Shown here: in pieces, positions 13,847 through 20,447 of the stretch
How the letters are laid out: every line of letters begins with the position of its first letter
Position numbering within the stretch: the stretch's first letter is position 1
Source: Paramagnetospirillum magneticum AMB-1
Lineage (GTDB): Bacteria; Pseudomonadota; Alphaproteobacteria; Rhodospirillales; Magnetospirillaceae
NCBI RefSeq assembly: GCF_000009985.1
Contig: NC_007626.1
Location: forward strand, 1,892,001-1,956,000
Length of the DNA: 64,000 nt
Direction of reading: 5' to 3'
Notes under the pieces: generated by a model
Database searches by the model: none
Told to the model about the DNA's origin: nothing
The model's input: only the letters and a program-made list of their open reading frames with translations
Translations under genes and position numbers: made by a program

Positions 13847-15061
13847 GTGATGACCGAGGGGACCTCTCATGTAGCGGACGAACAGGGTGCGGCGCTGGCC
13901 ACCGCCAGCGCCGTCGCTCTGCCCGAGGGCGAGGTCGTCGTTGCTTCGGCCGGACTTGAGCTTCCCGATGGCGCCCCCGAATGGGTCATGCTGCTCCCCT
14001 ACGGCACCTTCCGGGGCAGGGATGGCCGTGGCCCCTATACCCTGAGCGGCCCCGATCATGCGGCCCAAGTGATCGCCACCTCGGGCTCGTACCAGCGGGG
14101 TGCCGATTACCCCTTCGATTACGAACACCAGGCCCAGCTGACCGCCAAGAACGGCCAGCCCGTCATCGCGTCGGGCTGGGGCAAGCAGTTGGAGGCCCGT
14201 CCCGACGGCCTCTATGCCCGCATCGCCTGGACCGAGACCGCCGCGTCCCGCATTGCGGCCAAGGAGTGCCGGTACATCAGCCCGGCCTTTACCCATGACC
14301 CCCAGGGCCGGGTGCTGCGCATCGTCGGCGGCGGCCTGGTGGCCATGCCTAATCTGGAAATCCCGGCGTTGGCCCATCAGGGCCAGGCCGGTCAACAAGG
14401 AGAGTCCATGGACCCCATCCTCAAGGCGCTGCTCGATGCGCTCGGCCTGGCCGCCGGCACCACGCCGGAAGCCGTCGCCGCCCATGCCCAGAAGATGATC
14501 GCCGGCCACAAGGTCGCCATCAAGCTCCTGGGCCTGCCCGAAACCACCGCCCCGGATCAGGTGGCCACCGCCGCCCAGGCCGCCTTCGCCGGTCTGGCCA
14601 CCGCGCTGGGCGTCGATCAGGCCTCGGCCACCTTCCCGGCCCTGGCCACCGCCGCCCAGACCCTGGCGGACAAGGCCAAGGCCGGCGGTGCCGTCGACCT
14701 GACTCAGTACATCCCCATGACTGCGCATCTGGCCGTGGCCTCCCAGCTGGCCGCGCTGCAGGGCCAGACCGCCCAGTCCGAGGCCGCCCGCGCCGTGGAT
14801 GACGCCATCAAGGCCGGCAAGATCACCCCGGCGCTCAAGGATTGGGCCTTGGCGACGGCCTCCCAGGACTTGGCGTTCTTCAAGGGCTATGTCGAGAAGG
14901 CCCCCGTCCTGGTGGCCACCGCCGCCCAGGGCGGCACCACCCAGGCCCCGCCGCCCGGCACCGCCACCGGCGCCCAGACGCTGACCGCCGACGAGCTGGC
15001 GGTGGCTAGCCAGCTGGGCCTGACTGCCGAGCAGTTCGCCAAGACCAAGGAGGACAAGTAG
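13847..15061 (+). CDS. Phage prohead protease (Mu gpI-like) with scaffold part
   Basis: The roughly 404-residue protein has the Mu I protease domain at about 40-185: GRDGRGPYTLSGPDHAAQVIATS, GADYPFDYEHQAQLT with a likely catalytic His, ASGWGKQLEARPDGLYARIAWT and CRYISPAFTHD. The remaining 200 residues are helical and Ala/Gln-rich and correspond to the scaffold, which also has its own start. It would cleave the scaffold during head maturation. Start may be GTG 13847 or ATG 13850. Confidence 0.8.
   Translation: MMTEGTSHVADEQGAALATASAVALPEGEVVVASAGLELPDGAPEWVMLLPYGTFRGRDGRGPYTLSGPDHAAQVIATSGSYQRGADYPFDYEHQAQLTAKNGQPVIASGWGKQLEARPDGLYARIAWTETAASRIAAKECRYISPAFTHDPQGRVLRIVGGGLVAMPNLEIPALAHQGQAGQQGESMDPILKALLDALGLAAGTTPEAVAAHAQKMIAGHKVAIKLLGLPETTAPDQVATAAQAAFAGLATALGVDQASATFPALATAAQTLADKAKAGGAVDLTQYIPMTAHLAVASQLAALQGQTAQSEAARAVDDAIKAGKITPALKDWALATASQDLAFFKGYVEKAPVLVATAAQGGTTQAPPPGTATGAQTLTADELAVASQLGLTAEQFAKTKEDK
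14408..15061 (+). CDS. Nested capsid scaffold (Mu gpZ-like), internal start in the protease gene
   Basis: ATG at 14408 (MDPILKALLDALG) lies in the same frame as the protease and follows a strong AAGGAG site six to seven bases upstream. The product would be the 217-residue helical C-terminal part alone. Mu makes its scaffold Z in the same way from within gene I, and the strong internal ribosome binding site supports the same strategy here. Confidence 0.65.
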   Translation: MDPILKALLDALGLAAGTTPEAVAAHAQKMIAGHKVAIKLLGLPETTAPDQVATAAQAAFAGLATALGVDQASATFPALATAAQTLADKAKAGGAVDLTQYIPMTAHLAVASQLAALQGQTAQSEAARAVDDAIKAGKITPALKDWALATASQDLAFFKGYVEKAPVLVATAAQGGTTQAPPPGTATGAQTLTADELAVASQLGLTAEQFAKTKEDK

Positions 15062-15469
15062 ATGGCCGCTCTGAGCCAGGGGCGGATGACGCCCGAGCGT
15101 ACCGGCAGCACCCGCACCGTGCTGGTCGACGCCAACGTCAAGATCTTCGAAGGTGCCCTGGTGGTGCTGGCCGCCGGCTACGCCAAGCCGGGGGCCACCG
15201 CCACCGGTCTGGTGGCCATCGGCCGGGCCGAGGAGATGGCGGACAATACCGGCGGCGCCCAGGGCGCTCTGACGCTGCGCGTCCGCCCCGGCATCTTCCG
15301 CTTCGATAATTCCGCCGCCGCCGACGCCATCACCGCCGCCGAGATCGGCAGCGACTGCTACGTCGTCGACGACCACACGGTCGCCAAGACCAGCGCCACC
15401 AACACCCGCTCGGTGGCGGGCAAGGTGTTCGACGTGGACGCCCTGGGCGTCTGGGTCGAGTTCAAGTAG
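15062..15469 (+). CDS. Probable capsid decoration protein
   Basis: The 135-residue beta-rich protein (VKIFEGALVVLAAGYAKPG, VAIGRAEEMADNTGGAQGA, CYVVDDHTVAKTS, VAGKVFDVDALGVWVEF) has the look of head-decoration or stabiliser proteins (DUF2190-like) that stand between scaffold and major capsid. Its ATG directly follows the protease stop TAG. Confidence 0.55.
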   Translation: MAALSQGRMTPERTGSTRTVLVDANVKIFEGALVVLAAGYAKPGATATGLVAIGRAEEMADNTGGAQGALTLRVRPGIFRFDNSAAADAITAAEIGSDCYVVDDHTVAKTSATNTRSVAGKVFDVDALGVWVEFK

Positions 15470-15481
15470 GGGCACAACCAG

Positions 15482-16375
15482 ATGATCATCAACGGCAACA
15501 ATCTCCGCTCGCTGTTTGTCGGCTTCAAGGCCTCCTTCCAGGGCGGCCTCGACGGCACCGTCACCCATTATCAGCACGTCGCCATGACGGTTCCCTCCTC
15601 CAACCGCGAGGAGGATTACGGCTGGCTCGGCAAGTTCCCGCGCATGCGCGAGTGGCTGGGTGACCGCGTGGTTCACGGCGTCAGCGCCCACGGCTACACC
15701 ATCAAGAACAAGCCGTTCGAGCTGACCATCGGCGTGGGAAAGGAAGACATCGAGGACGACAACCTCGGCATCTACGCGCCCCTGTTCAAGGGCATGGGCG
15801 AATCGGTGGCGGCCCATCCCGACGAACTGGTGTTCGATCAGGTCAAGGCCGGCTTCAGTACCCCCTGCTACGACAAGCAGTACTTCTTCGACACCGACCA
15901 TCCGGTGCTCGACGCCAACGGCCAGGTCATCTCGGTGGCCAACACCGATGGCGGCTCCGGCACGCCCTGGTTCCTGATGGACCTGTCCCGTTCGGTCAAG
16001 CCGGTCATCTACCAGGAGCGCAAGAAGCCCAGCTTCGTCCCCAAGGATAAGGAGACGGATGATAACGTCTTCGACCGCAAGGAATACGTCTACGGCGTCG
16101 ATTCCCGCGACAACGTCGGCTTCGGCCTGTGGCAGTTGGCCTGGGGGTCCAAGCAGACCCTGGACAAGGCCCATTACAAGGCCGCCCGCGAGGCCATGAT
16201 GGGCATGAAGGGCGATCACGGCCGCCCGCTCGGCATCCGCCCGACCCATCTGGTCGTTCCGCCCGCGCTGGAGGGGGCCGCGCTGGAGATTCTCAATGCC
16301 GAACGCGACGCGGCCGGTGCCACCAACGTCTACAAGGGTACGGCCGAGCTGATCGTCTGCCCGTGGCTCGCTTAA
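15482..16375 (+). CDS. Major capsid protein (Mu gpT-like)
   Basis: The 297-residue protein begins LRSLFVGFKASFQGGLDG and contains DYGWLGKFPRMREWLGDR, YTIKNKPFELTIGV, FFDTDHPVLD and LGIRPTHLVVPPALEGAALEILNA. These are signatures of the Mu-type major head subunit (gp34/T family). It assembles the icosahedral shell. It follows the decoration gene with a 12-base gap and is expected to be among the most highly expressed late genes. Confidence 0.85.
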   Translation: MIINGNNLRSLFVGFKASFQGGLDGTVTHYQHVAMTVPSSNREEDYGWLGKFPRMREWLGDRVVHGVSAHGYTIKNKPFELTIGVGKEDIEDDNLGIYAPLFKGMGESVAAHPDELVFDQVKAGFSTPCYDKQYFFDTDHPVLDANGQVISVANTDGGSGTPWFLMDLSRSVKPVIYQERKKPSFVPKDKETDDNVFDRKEYVYGVDSRDNVGFGLWQLAWGSKQTLDKAHYKAAREAMMGMKGDHGRPLGIRPTHLVVPPALEGAALEILNAERDAAGATNVYKGTAELIVCPWLA

Positions 16376-16386
16376 GGAGACGCCCC

Positions 16387-16614
16387 ATGAAGATGATCCG
16401 CGTACTGTCCAAGGTCGATGGCTTCCGCCGTGGTGGCCGCGCCTGGACCGGTTCCACTACCGTTCCCGCCTCCGAGTTCACCAAGGACCAGATCGCTGCC
16501 CTGAAGGCCGAGGACAATCTGGTGGTCGACGAGTTCGACGCGCCCGATCCCGAGGCCAATTCCGGAAAGCCCCCCGCCAAGGGCAAGGCCGCCGACACCG
16601 ATCCGCCCAAGTAA
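16387..16614 (+). CDS. HI1506-like small head protein (Mu gp35-like)
   Basis: The 75-residue product starts MKMIRVLSKVDGFRRGGRAWTG and includes VPASEFTKDQIAALKAEDNLVVDE. This is the short N-terminal HI1506-like domain of Mu prophage FluMu, found right after the capsid gene. The C-terminus is disordered and Pro/Lys-rich. A longer upstream frame exists but overlaps the capsid gene. Confidence 0.65.
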   Translation: MKMIRVLSKVDGFRRGGRAWTGSTTVPASEFTKDQIAALKAEDNLVVDEFDAPDPEANSGKPPAKGKAADTDPPK

Positions 16615-16634
16615 TCCTCTCGCTTGGGCTCCTT

Positions 16635-16665
16635 CCCCCGTGGCCGTCCCCACCGGCCACGGGGG
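16635..16665 (+). terminator. Very strong GC hairpin between capsid and connector genes
   Basis: CCCCCGTGGCCG (16635-16646) and CGGCCACGGGGG (16654-16665) form a perfect 12-bp stem with a 7-base loop. No T-tract follows, so it may reduce read-through or protect the 3' end of the abundant capsid mRNA. Confidence 0.55.
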
Positions 16666-16699
16666 CTCCTTCGAACCAGCTTTCAACGGATGTTGAACC

Positions 16700-17116
16700 G
16701 TGCCTTACGCCACCCTCCAGGATCTCACCGACCGCTACGGCGTTGACGAGCTGACAGCTCTCACCGACCGCACCGGCACGGGCGAGCCCGATCCGGTGGT
16801 GATCGGTCGGGCGCTGGACGATGCCGGCCGGATCATCGAGTCCCATCTGGGCTCGCGCTACGGCCTGCCGCTTAATCCGGTCGACCCGGTGGTCCAGCTG
16901 TGGGCCTGCGATATCGCCCGATTCCTGCTCTACAAGTCCGAGGTTTCCGACGCGGTGAAGGCCCGCTACGCGAGCGCCCTCAAGGCTCTGGTTCAGGCCC
17001 AGGACGGCTCGATCACCCTTCAGGCCGGCGGTGTGGTCGCCCGGCCGGCGTCCGATTCCGTCCAGTTTGCCGGCGACGACCGCTTCTTCGACCGCGACAG
17101 CCTGAAGGTGTTTTGA
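16700..17116 (+). CDS. Head-tail connector (DUF1320, Mu gp36-like)
   Basis: The 138-residue protein starts at GTG 16700 (MPYATLQDLTDRYG). It has the DUF1320 pattern: an N-terminal helix, VIGRALDDAGRIIESHLGSRYGLPL, then LWACDIARFLLY. This family forms an adaptor ring at the portal. The TGA overlaps the next ATG (TGATG). Confidence 0.8.
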   Translation: MPYATLQDLTDRYGVDELTALTDRTGTGEPDPVVIGRALDDAGRIIESHLGSRYGLPLNPVDPVVQLWACDIARFLLYKSEVSDAVKARYASALKALVQAQDGSITLQAGGVVARPASDSVQFAGDDRFFDRDSLKVF

Positions 17117-17733
17117 TGGCTGGCTGGACCCAAGACTATACCTTCGATGACACGGGCCTGCGCCGCCGCCTGATGGCCTATGCCGCCAATGCCCGCGACC
17201 TGTCCGTGCCCATGGAAAAGATCGGCATCGCCGGCATGGCCTCCACCGATCTGCGCTTCGAGCGCGAGGTGGGCCCCGACGGCCAGGCATGGGCGGCACT
17301 GGCCCCCAGTACCATCCGCCGGAAGGAGAAGGCCGGGCGCACCGCCAAGCTGCAATGGTCGGGGCGGCTCCGGTCTTCGTTCACCCGCCAGGTCACCGCC
17401 AATTCCGTCAGCTGGGGCACCAACCTGCCCTATGCCAATGCCCAGCAGAACGGCGCCCAGATCAGCCGGCATGCCCATACCGTTCTGGACTCCCGCATTT
17501 CGCTGCGCCGGGCGCTCCGCACCGCCAAGCGCAAGGACGGCACCGAGGTGGAGTTCGAAGGCTTCCTGTTCGCCCGCGAAGGCGACAAGCGGGTTGTCGC
17601 CCAGTCCCGCCGCGTGGCCGGCGCCGCCACCATCGTCATTCCCGCCCGGCCCTTCGCCGGCATCAACGAGGCCGAGAAGACCGCCTACGGTCAAATGGTC
17701 CTCGATCACGTCCTGAAGCCGGGGCAGTCATGA
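17116..17733 (+). CDS. Phage virion morphogenesis protein (Mu gpG-like)
   Basis: The 205-residue protein contains LRFEREVGPDGQAWAALAPSTIRRKEK, LQWSGRLRSSFTRQVTANSVSWGTNLPYANAQQNGA and a C-terminal VIPARPFAGI. These are standard features of the phage virion morphogenesis family, which connects tail and head. Start at 17116 overlaps the preceding stop; the stop overlaps the following ATG. Confidence 0.8.
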   Translation: MAGWTQDYTFDDTGLRRRLMAYAANARDLSVPMEKIGIAGMASTDLRFEREVGPDGQAWAALAPSTIRRKEKAGRTAKLQWSGRLRSSFTRQVTANSVSWGTNLPYANAQQNGAQISRHAHTVLDSRISLRRALRTAKRKDGTEVEFEGFLFAREGDKRVVAQSRRVAGAATIVIPARPFAGINEAEKTAYGQMVLDHVLKPGQS

Positions 17734-18185
17734 TCGATCTCGACCCGGTGAACACGCGGATTGCGGACATCAAGACCGCCGGAAACAAGAAGCGGTTCCT
17801 GGTGGTCGGGGACGCCATCGGCTATGCCGCCGCCACCAAGAAGGGGGCGATGCTGGGCGACGGCCCCAACGCCTATGTCTTGCCGGTGGCCGATCTGCCC
17901 GCCGCCATTCCCCCCGAGGGCGGCCCCCAGGGCGTGTATTCCGAATTCAAGGTGATGATCTTCAAGCGCCTGTTCGGCAATGCCACCGGCACCGGGGTGA
18001 ACAAGGAGCTGATCGCCATCGAGAAGGATCTGCTGGCCACCCTGCTGGGCTGGAGTCCCAACGAGAATCTCGGTCCCATCACCTTCGCCGGCGCCGGCCT
18101 CGCCGATTTCGCCGATGGCGAACTGTGGTGGGGCATGACCTTCCGCACAACCTACGGCCTGATGCCGACCATAAGGAGCTTCTGA
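17730..18185 (+). CDS. Putative tail terminator/tail completion protein
   Basis: The 151-residue protein (MIDLDPVNTRIADIKTA...) has an alpha/beta arrangement similar to tail terminator proteins: an N-terminal helix, a strand FLVVGDAIGY, VMIFKRLFGNA and a C-terminal strand WWGMTFRTTYGL. The position just before the tail tube supports the role. No diagnostic motif is seen. Confidence 0.5.
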   Translation: MIDLDPVNTRIADIKTAGNKKRFLVVGDAIGYAAATKKGAMLGDGPNAYVLPVADLPAAIPPEGGPQGVYSEFKVMIFKRLFGNATGTGVNKELIAIEKDLLATLLGWSPNENLGPITFAGAGLADFADGELWWGMTFRTTYGLMPTIRSF

Positions 18186-18409
18186 TGAGCGACGACACCA
18201 CCCCGACCCCGAAGGGCGGCAAGACCGTTTCCGCCGCCCCGGCGCCGGAAGCCGAGAGCAAGGCCGCCGCCGCCCAGGCCGACCTCGATGCGCTGTGGGC
18301 CAAGCACGTCCACAACTCGCCCCTGTCCCGCGACACCGCCGCCTACAACAAGGCCTACGAGGCCATGTCGGCGGTGCGCGCCCTGTTCAGCCGTCTCGAC
18401 GAGGAGTGA
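18185..18409 (+). CDS. Small hypothetical phage protein
   Basis: The 74-residue product starts at 18185, overlapping the upstream TGA. It has a disordered N-terminus (TTPTPKGGKTVS) and an amphipathic helix (AQADLDALWAKHV, AYEAMSAVRALFSRLDEE). It lies immediately before the tail tube gene. No family recognised. Confidence 0.5.
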   Translation: MSDDTTPTPKGGKTVSAAPAPEAESKAAAAQADLDALWAKHVHNSPLSRDTAAYNKAYEAMSAVRALFSRLDEE

Positions 18410-18412
18410 TCC

Positions 18413-19180
18413 ATGGCCGTTCAACGCTATACCTTCGGTGCCGGCAAGGTCTTCGCCACGCCCACCAACACCTCGGCCGTCACGCCGATCCGCCTGTTCG
18501 ACGTGGCCGAATCCTCCCTGTCGATCAAGGCCAAGTCGAGCAAGGGCCAAGGTGGCCAAGTCTACGCCGTGGCCAGCGGGCGCGTGTCGGAGGAATGCAC
18601 CGGCAAGGTCAAGTTTCTGCGCAATGATCCGCGCATCGCCGCCTATCTGTTCCACGGCGTCGACCTGATCTCCGGCCAGAATGCCCTGGCCGATCTGGAG
18701 CAGGTTACCTTGAGCGTGGCCACGGTCACCGTGGCCAATGGCGCCCACTTCCTCTACGACGGTGGCGTGATTAACGGGCTCAATGCCGCCTCCTTCAACC
18801 GCATCACCACCGGCACGCCCCTCGCCGGGCAGTACAAGGTGGACACCAACGGCCAGTACACCTTCGCCGCCGCCGATGTCACCGCCGGGGTGAAGGTGGC
18901 GATCTCCTACCACTACACCATCGCCAATTCCGGCTTTCAGTACACCGTCTCCAATCAGGAGCAGGGCATGGCGCCCTATTTCCGGCTGGCGCTGGAAAAG
19001 TCCTTCAACAGCCCTTCGGGGCTGATCACCGACGGTTATGTCATCTATGCCGCTCAGGCCACCGGCATGACCTTCGGCGGCAAGCAGGGTGAATTCGAGA
19101 CGGTGGAAATCGATTGGGAGGCGGTACCCGACGCGCTGGGCAACATCTACACCCGCTCGGTCAACGGGGCGGCGATCTGA
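18413..19180 (+). CDS. Phage tail tube protein
   Basis: The 255-residue beta-rich protein has N-terminal VQRYTFGAGKVFATP, VYAVASGRVSEECTGKVKF, then YTVSNQEQGMAPYFRLALEKSF and MTFGGKQGEFETVEIDWEAVPDALGNIY. Position before the tail chaperone and tape measure, and the all-beta nature, indicate the siphovirus tube subunit. Residues about 95-185 look like an extra domain inserted in the tube core. Confidence 0.65.
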   Translation: MAVQRYTFGAGKVFATPTNTSAVTPIRLFDVAESSLSIKAKSSKGQGGQVYAVASGRVSEECTGKVKFLRNDPRIAAYLFHGVDLISGQNALADLEQVTLSVATVTVANGAHFLYDGGVINGLNAASFNRITTGTPLAGQYKVDTNGQYTFAAADVTAGVKVAISYHYTIANSGFQYTVSNQEQGMAPYFRLALEKSFNSPSGLITDGYVIYAAQATGMTFGGKQGEFETVEIDWEAVPDALGNIYTRSVNGAAI

Positions 19181-19581
19181 TGACCGCCGCCAAGAAAGCC
19201 GCTGGCACGGCGCGGGGTGTCATCACCTTCGGCGGCAAGGATTGGAAGATCGCGCCGCTGTCCTGGGAATCCATCGCCGAGCTGACCGAGGCCTTCACCG
19301 CGACGCACGGTCTCAGTGGCCGGGATCTGGTCAAGGCCCGTTTCGGCATCATCGTCCTGGCGCTGAAGCTCCAGGCGGACGAAGCCAGTCTGCGGGCGCT
19401 GCCCTCCGACCTGGTGGAGATCTTCACGGCGGTGGAAGGCATCAACGACGCCCTGGGCTATGACCGCCTGGGGGAGTTGATGATGGCGCGGGTGACGGAG
19501 TCGTCTGCGAAAGCTGGGACGACTTCTTCGCCCGCGCCTGCGCCATCTCCGGATGGACCCGAAGCGAAATCGGCCGGATGA
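19180..19581 (+). CDS. Tail assembly chaperone (gpG-like)
   Basis: The 133-residue protein (VITFGGKDWKIAPLSWESIAELTEAF, then RFGIIVLALKLQADEASLRALP, VEIFTAVEGINDALGY) resembles small tail assembly chaperones located between tube and tape measure. Its last 30 residues are low-complexity Ser/Pro/Ala. A much better-looking continuation exists in the -1 frame, which suggests a programmed frameshift. Start at 19180 overlaps the tube stop. Confidence 0.65.
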   Translation: MTAAKKAAGTARGVITFGGKDWKIAPLSWESIAELTEAFTATHGLSGRDLVKARFGIIVLALKLQADEASLRALPSDLVEIFTAVEGINDALGYDRLGELMMARVTESSAKAGTTSSPAPAPSPDGPEAKSAG

Positions 19582-19682
19582 CCTGGCCGTTGTGGAACGC
19601 GTTGTGCCGGCAGTGGGAGGAGATTCCCCCCCTGCCGGTTTCCCTGGCCCTGTTCCTGCGGGCCAACGAAATCCTGGATTAG
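19464..19682 (+). other. -1 frame extension of the tail chaperone (gpGT-like)
   Basis: In the -1 frame, open from 19464 to TAG at 19680-19682, the DNA encodes CESWDDFFARACAISGWTRS, then EIGRMTWPLWNALCRQWEE and LPVSLALFLRANEILD. This is a convincing globular chaperone end, and no good start codon of its own precedes it. A G5 run at 19470-19474 offers a slip site near the beginning of the open interval. Lambda G/GT works in this way. Confidence 0.5.
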
Positions 19683-19691
19683 GGGCGGACG

Positions 19692-20447
19692 ATGACTGGC
19701 GACGTCGTCACTAAATTCACGGCCGAGACCGGAGATTTCGAGGGCGGCACCAAGCGGATGGTCAGCGGGGTCGACACCCTGGCCGAGTCCTCGAAGCGCC
19801 TGAAGGACGCGCTGTCGGCCACCAGCACCGCCAGCCATGACGTCGACGCCCTGTTCAAGCAGATCACCGGCTCGGCGCGGACCATGGGCGACGCGGCGAT
19901 GGTGCTCAACCAAGCCTTCCGCGCCGGTGTTATCCCGGTATCCGACCTCAACGCCCTGTCCCAGCGGCTCCAGGGCCACTTCACCAGCCTGGCGGCCAGC
20001 ACCAAGGACGTGGGTGCCGGCATCAGGGAGGTTGGCGCTGCCGGGGCGGCCCTTTCCGCCGTCAACGACAATGCCGCCCGCGCCGCCGCCGCCATGGGCC
20101 ATGTGGGCCATATGAGCGTGGGGGCCAAGCGCGAGATCATCGTGCTGGCCCATGAGGCGGTCAGCGGCAACCTCTCCAATATCCCCGGATCGCTGATGGT
20201 GCTGGCCGAGCGATTCGGCAATGTGGGCATGGCGGCCATGCGGGTGGTGGCGCCGCTGGCCGCCGCCGGCTGGGTGGCCTACGAGATCGCCGCCCATAAC
20301 GAGCACGCGGCCCAGGCCCTGGCCAAGACCGAAACCGCCCTGTGGCTGACCGGCCAGGCGGGGTTGTTCACCCGCCAGGGTCTGGAGGCGACCACCAGCG
20401 CCTGGCCCATATGCACGGCATCAGCAAGCAGATGGCCGGCGAGGTGA
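19692..20447 (+). CDS. Tape measure protein, N-terminal fragment
   Basis: This frame encodes the beginning of the tail length tape measure: helical and Ala-rich, with DVVTKFTAETGDFEGGTKRM, a series of heptad-like helices and a hydrophobic patch (MRVVAPLAAAGWVAYEIAA). Family-like sequence ends near EATTS at about 20396 and the remaining residues are out of frame. The next frame continues RLAHMHGISKQMAGEV. A single missing C in AGC(C)GCC would explain the break. Confidence 0.65.
   Translation: MTGDVVTKFTAETGDFEGGTKRMVSGVDTLAESSKRLKDALSATSTASHDVDALFKQITGSARTMGDAAMVLNQAFRAGVIPVSDLNALSQRLQGHFTSLAASTKDVGAGIREVGAAGAALSAVNDNAARAAAAMGHVGHMSVGAKREIIVLAHEAVSGNLSNIPGSLMVLAERFGNVGMAAMRVVAPLAAAGWVAYEIAAHNEHAAQALAKTETALWLTGQAGLFTRQGLEATTSAWPICTASASRWPAR

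Noticed and set aside
13452..13848. Open plus-strand frame without start codon through the MuF-protease gap
   Set aside because: It contains words such as FNGAVLKPFKGDD but has no start codon or ribosome binding site and runs through the palindromes; not called as a gene.
13826..16249. 807-codon minus-strand frame over the protease and capsid genes
   Set aside because: Gly/Gln/Leu-rich shadow without domains; the plus strand holds four well-placed phage genes.
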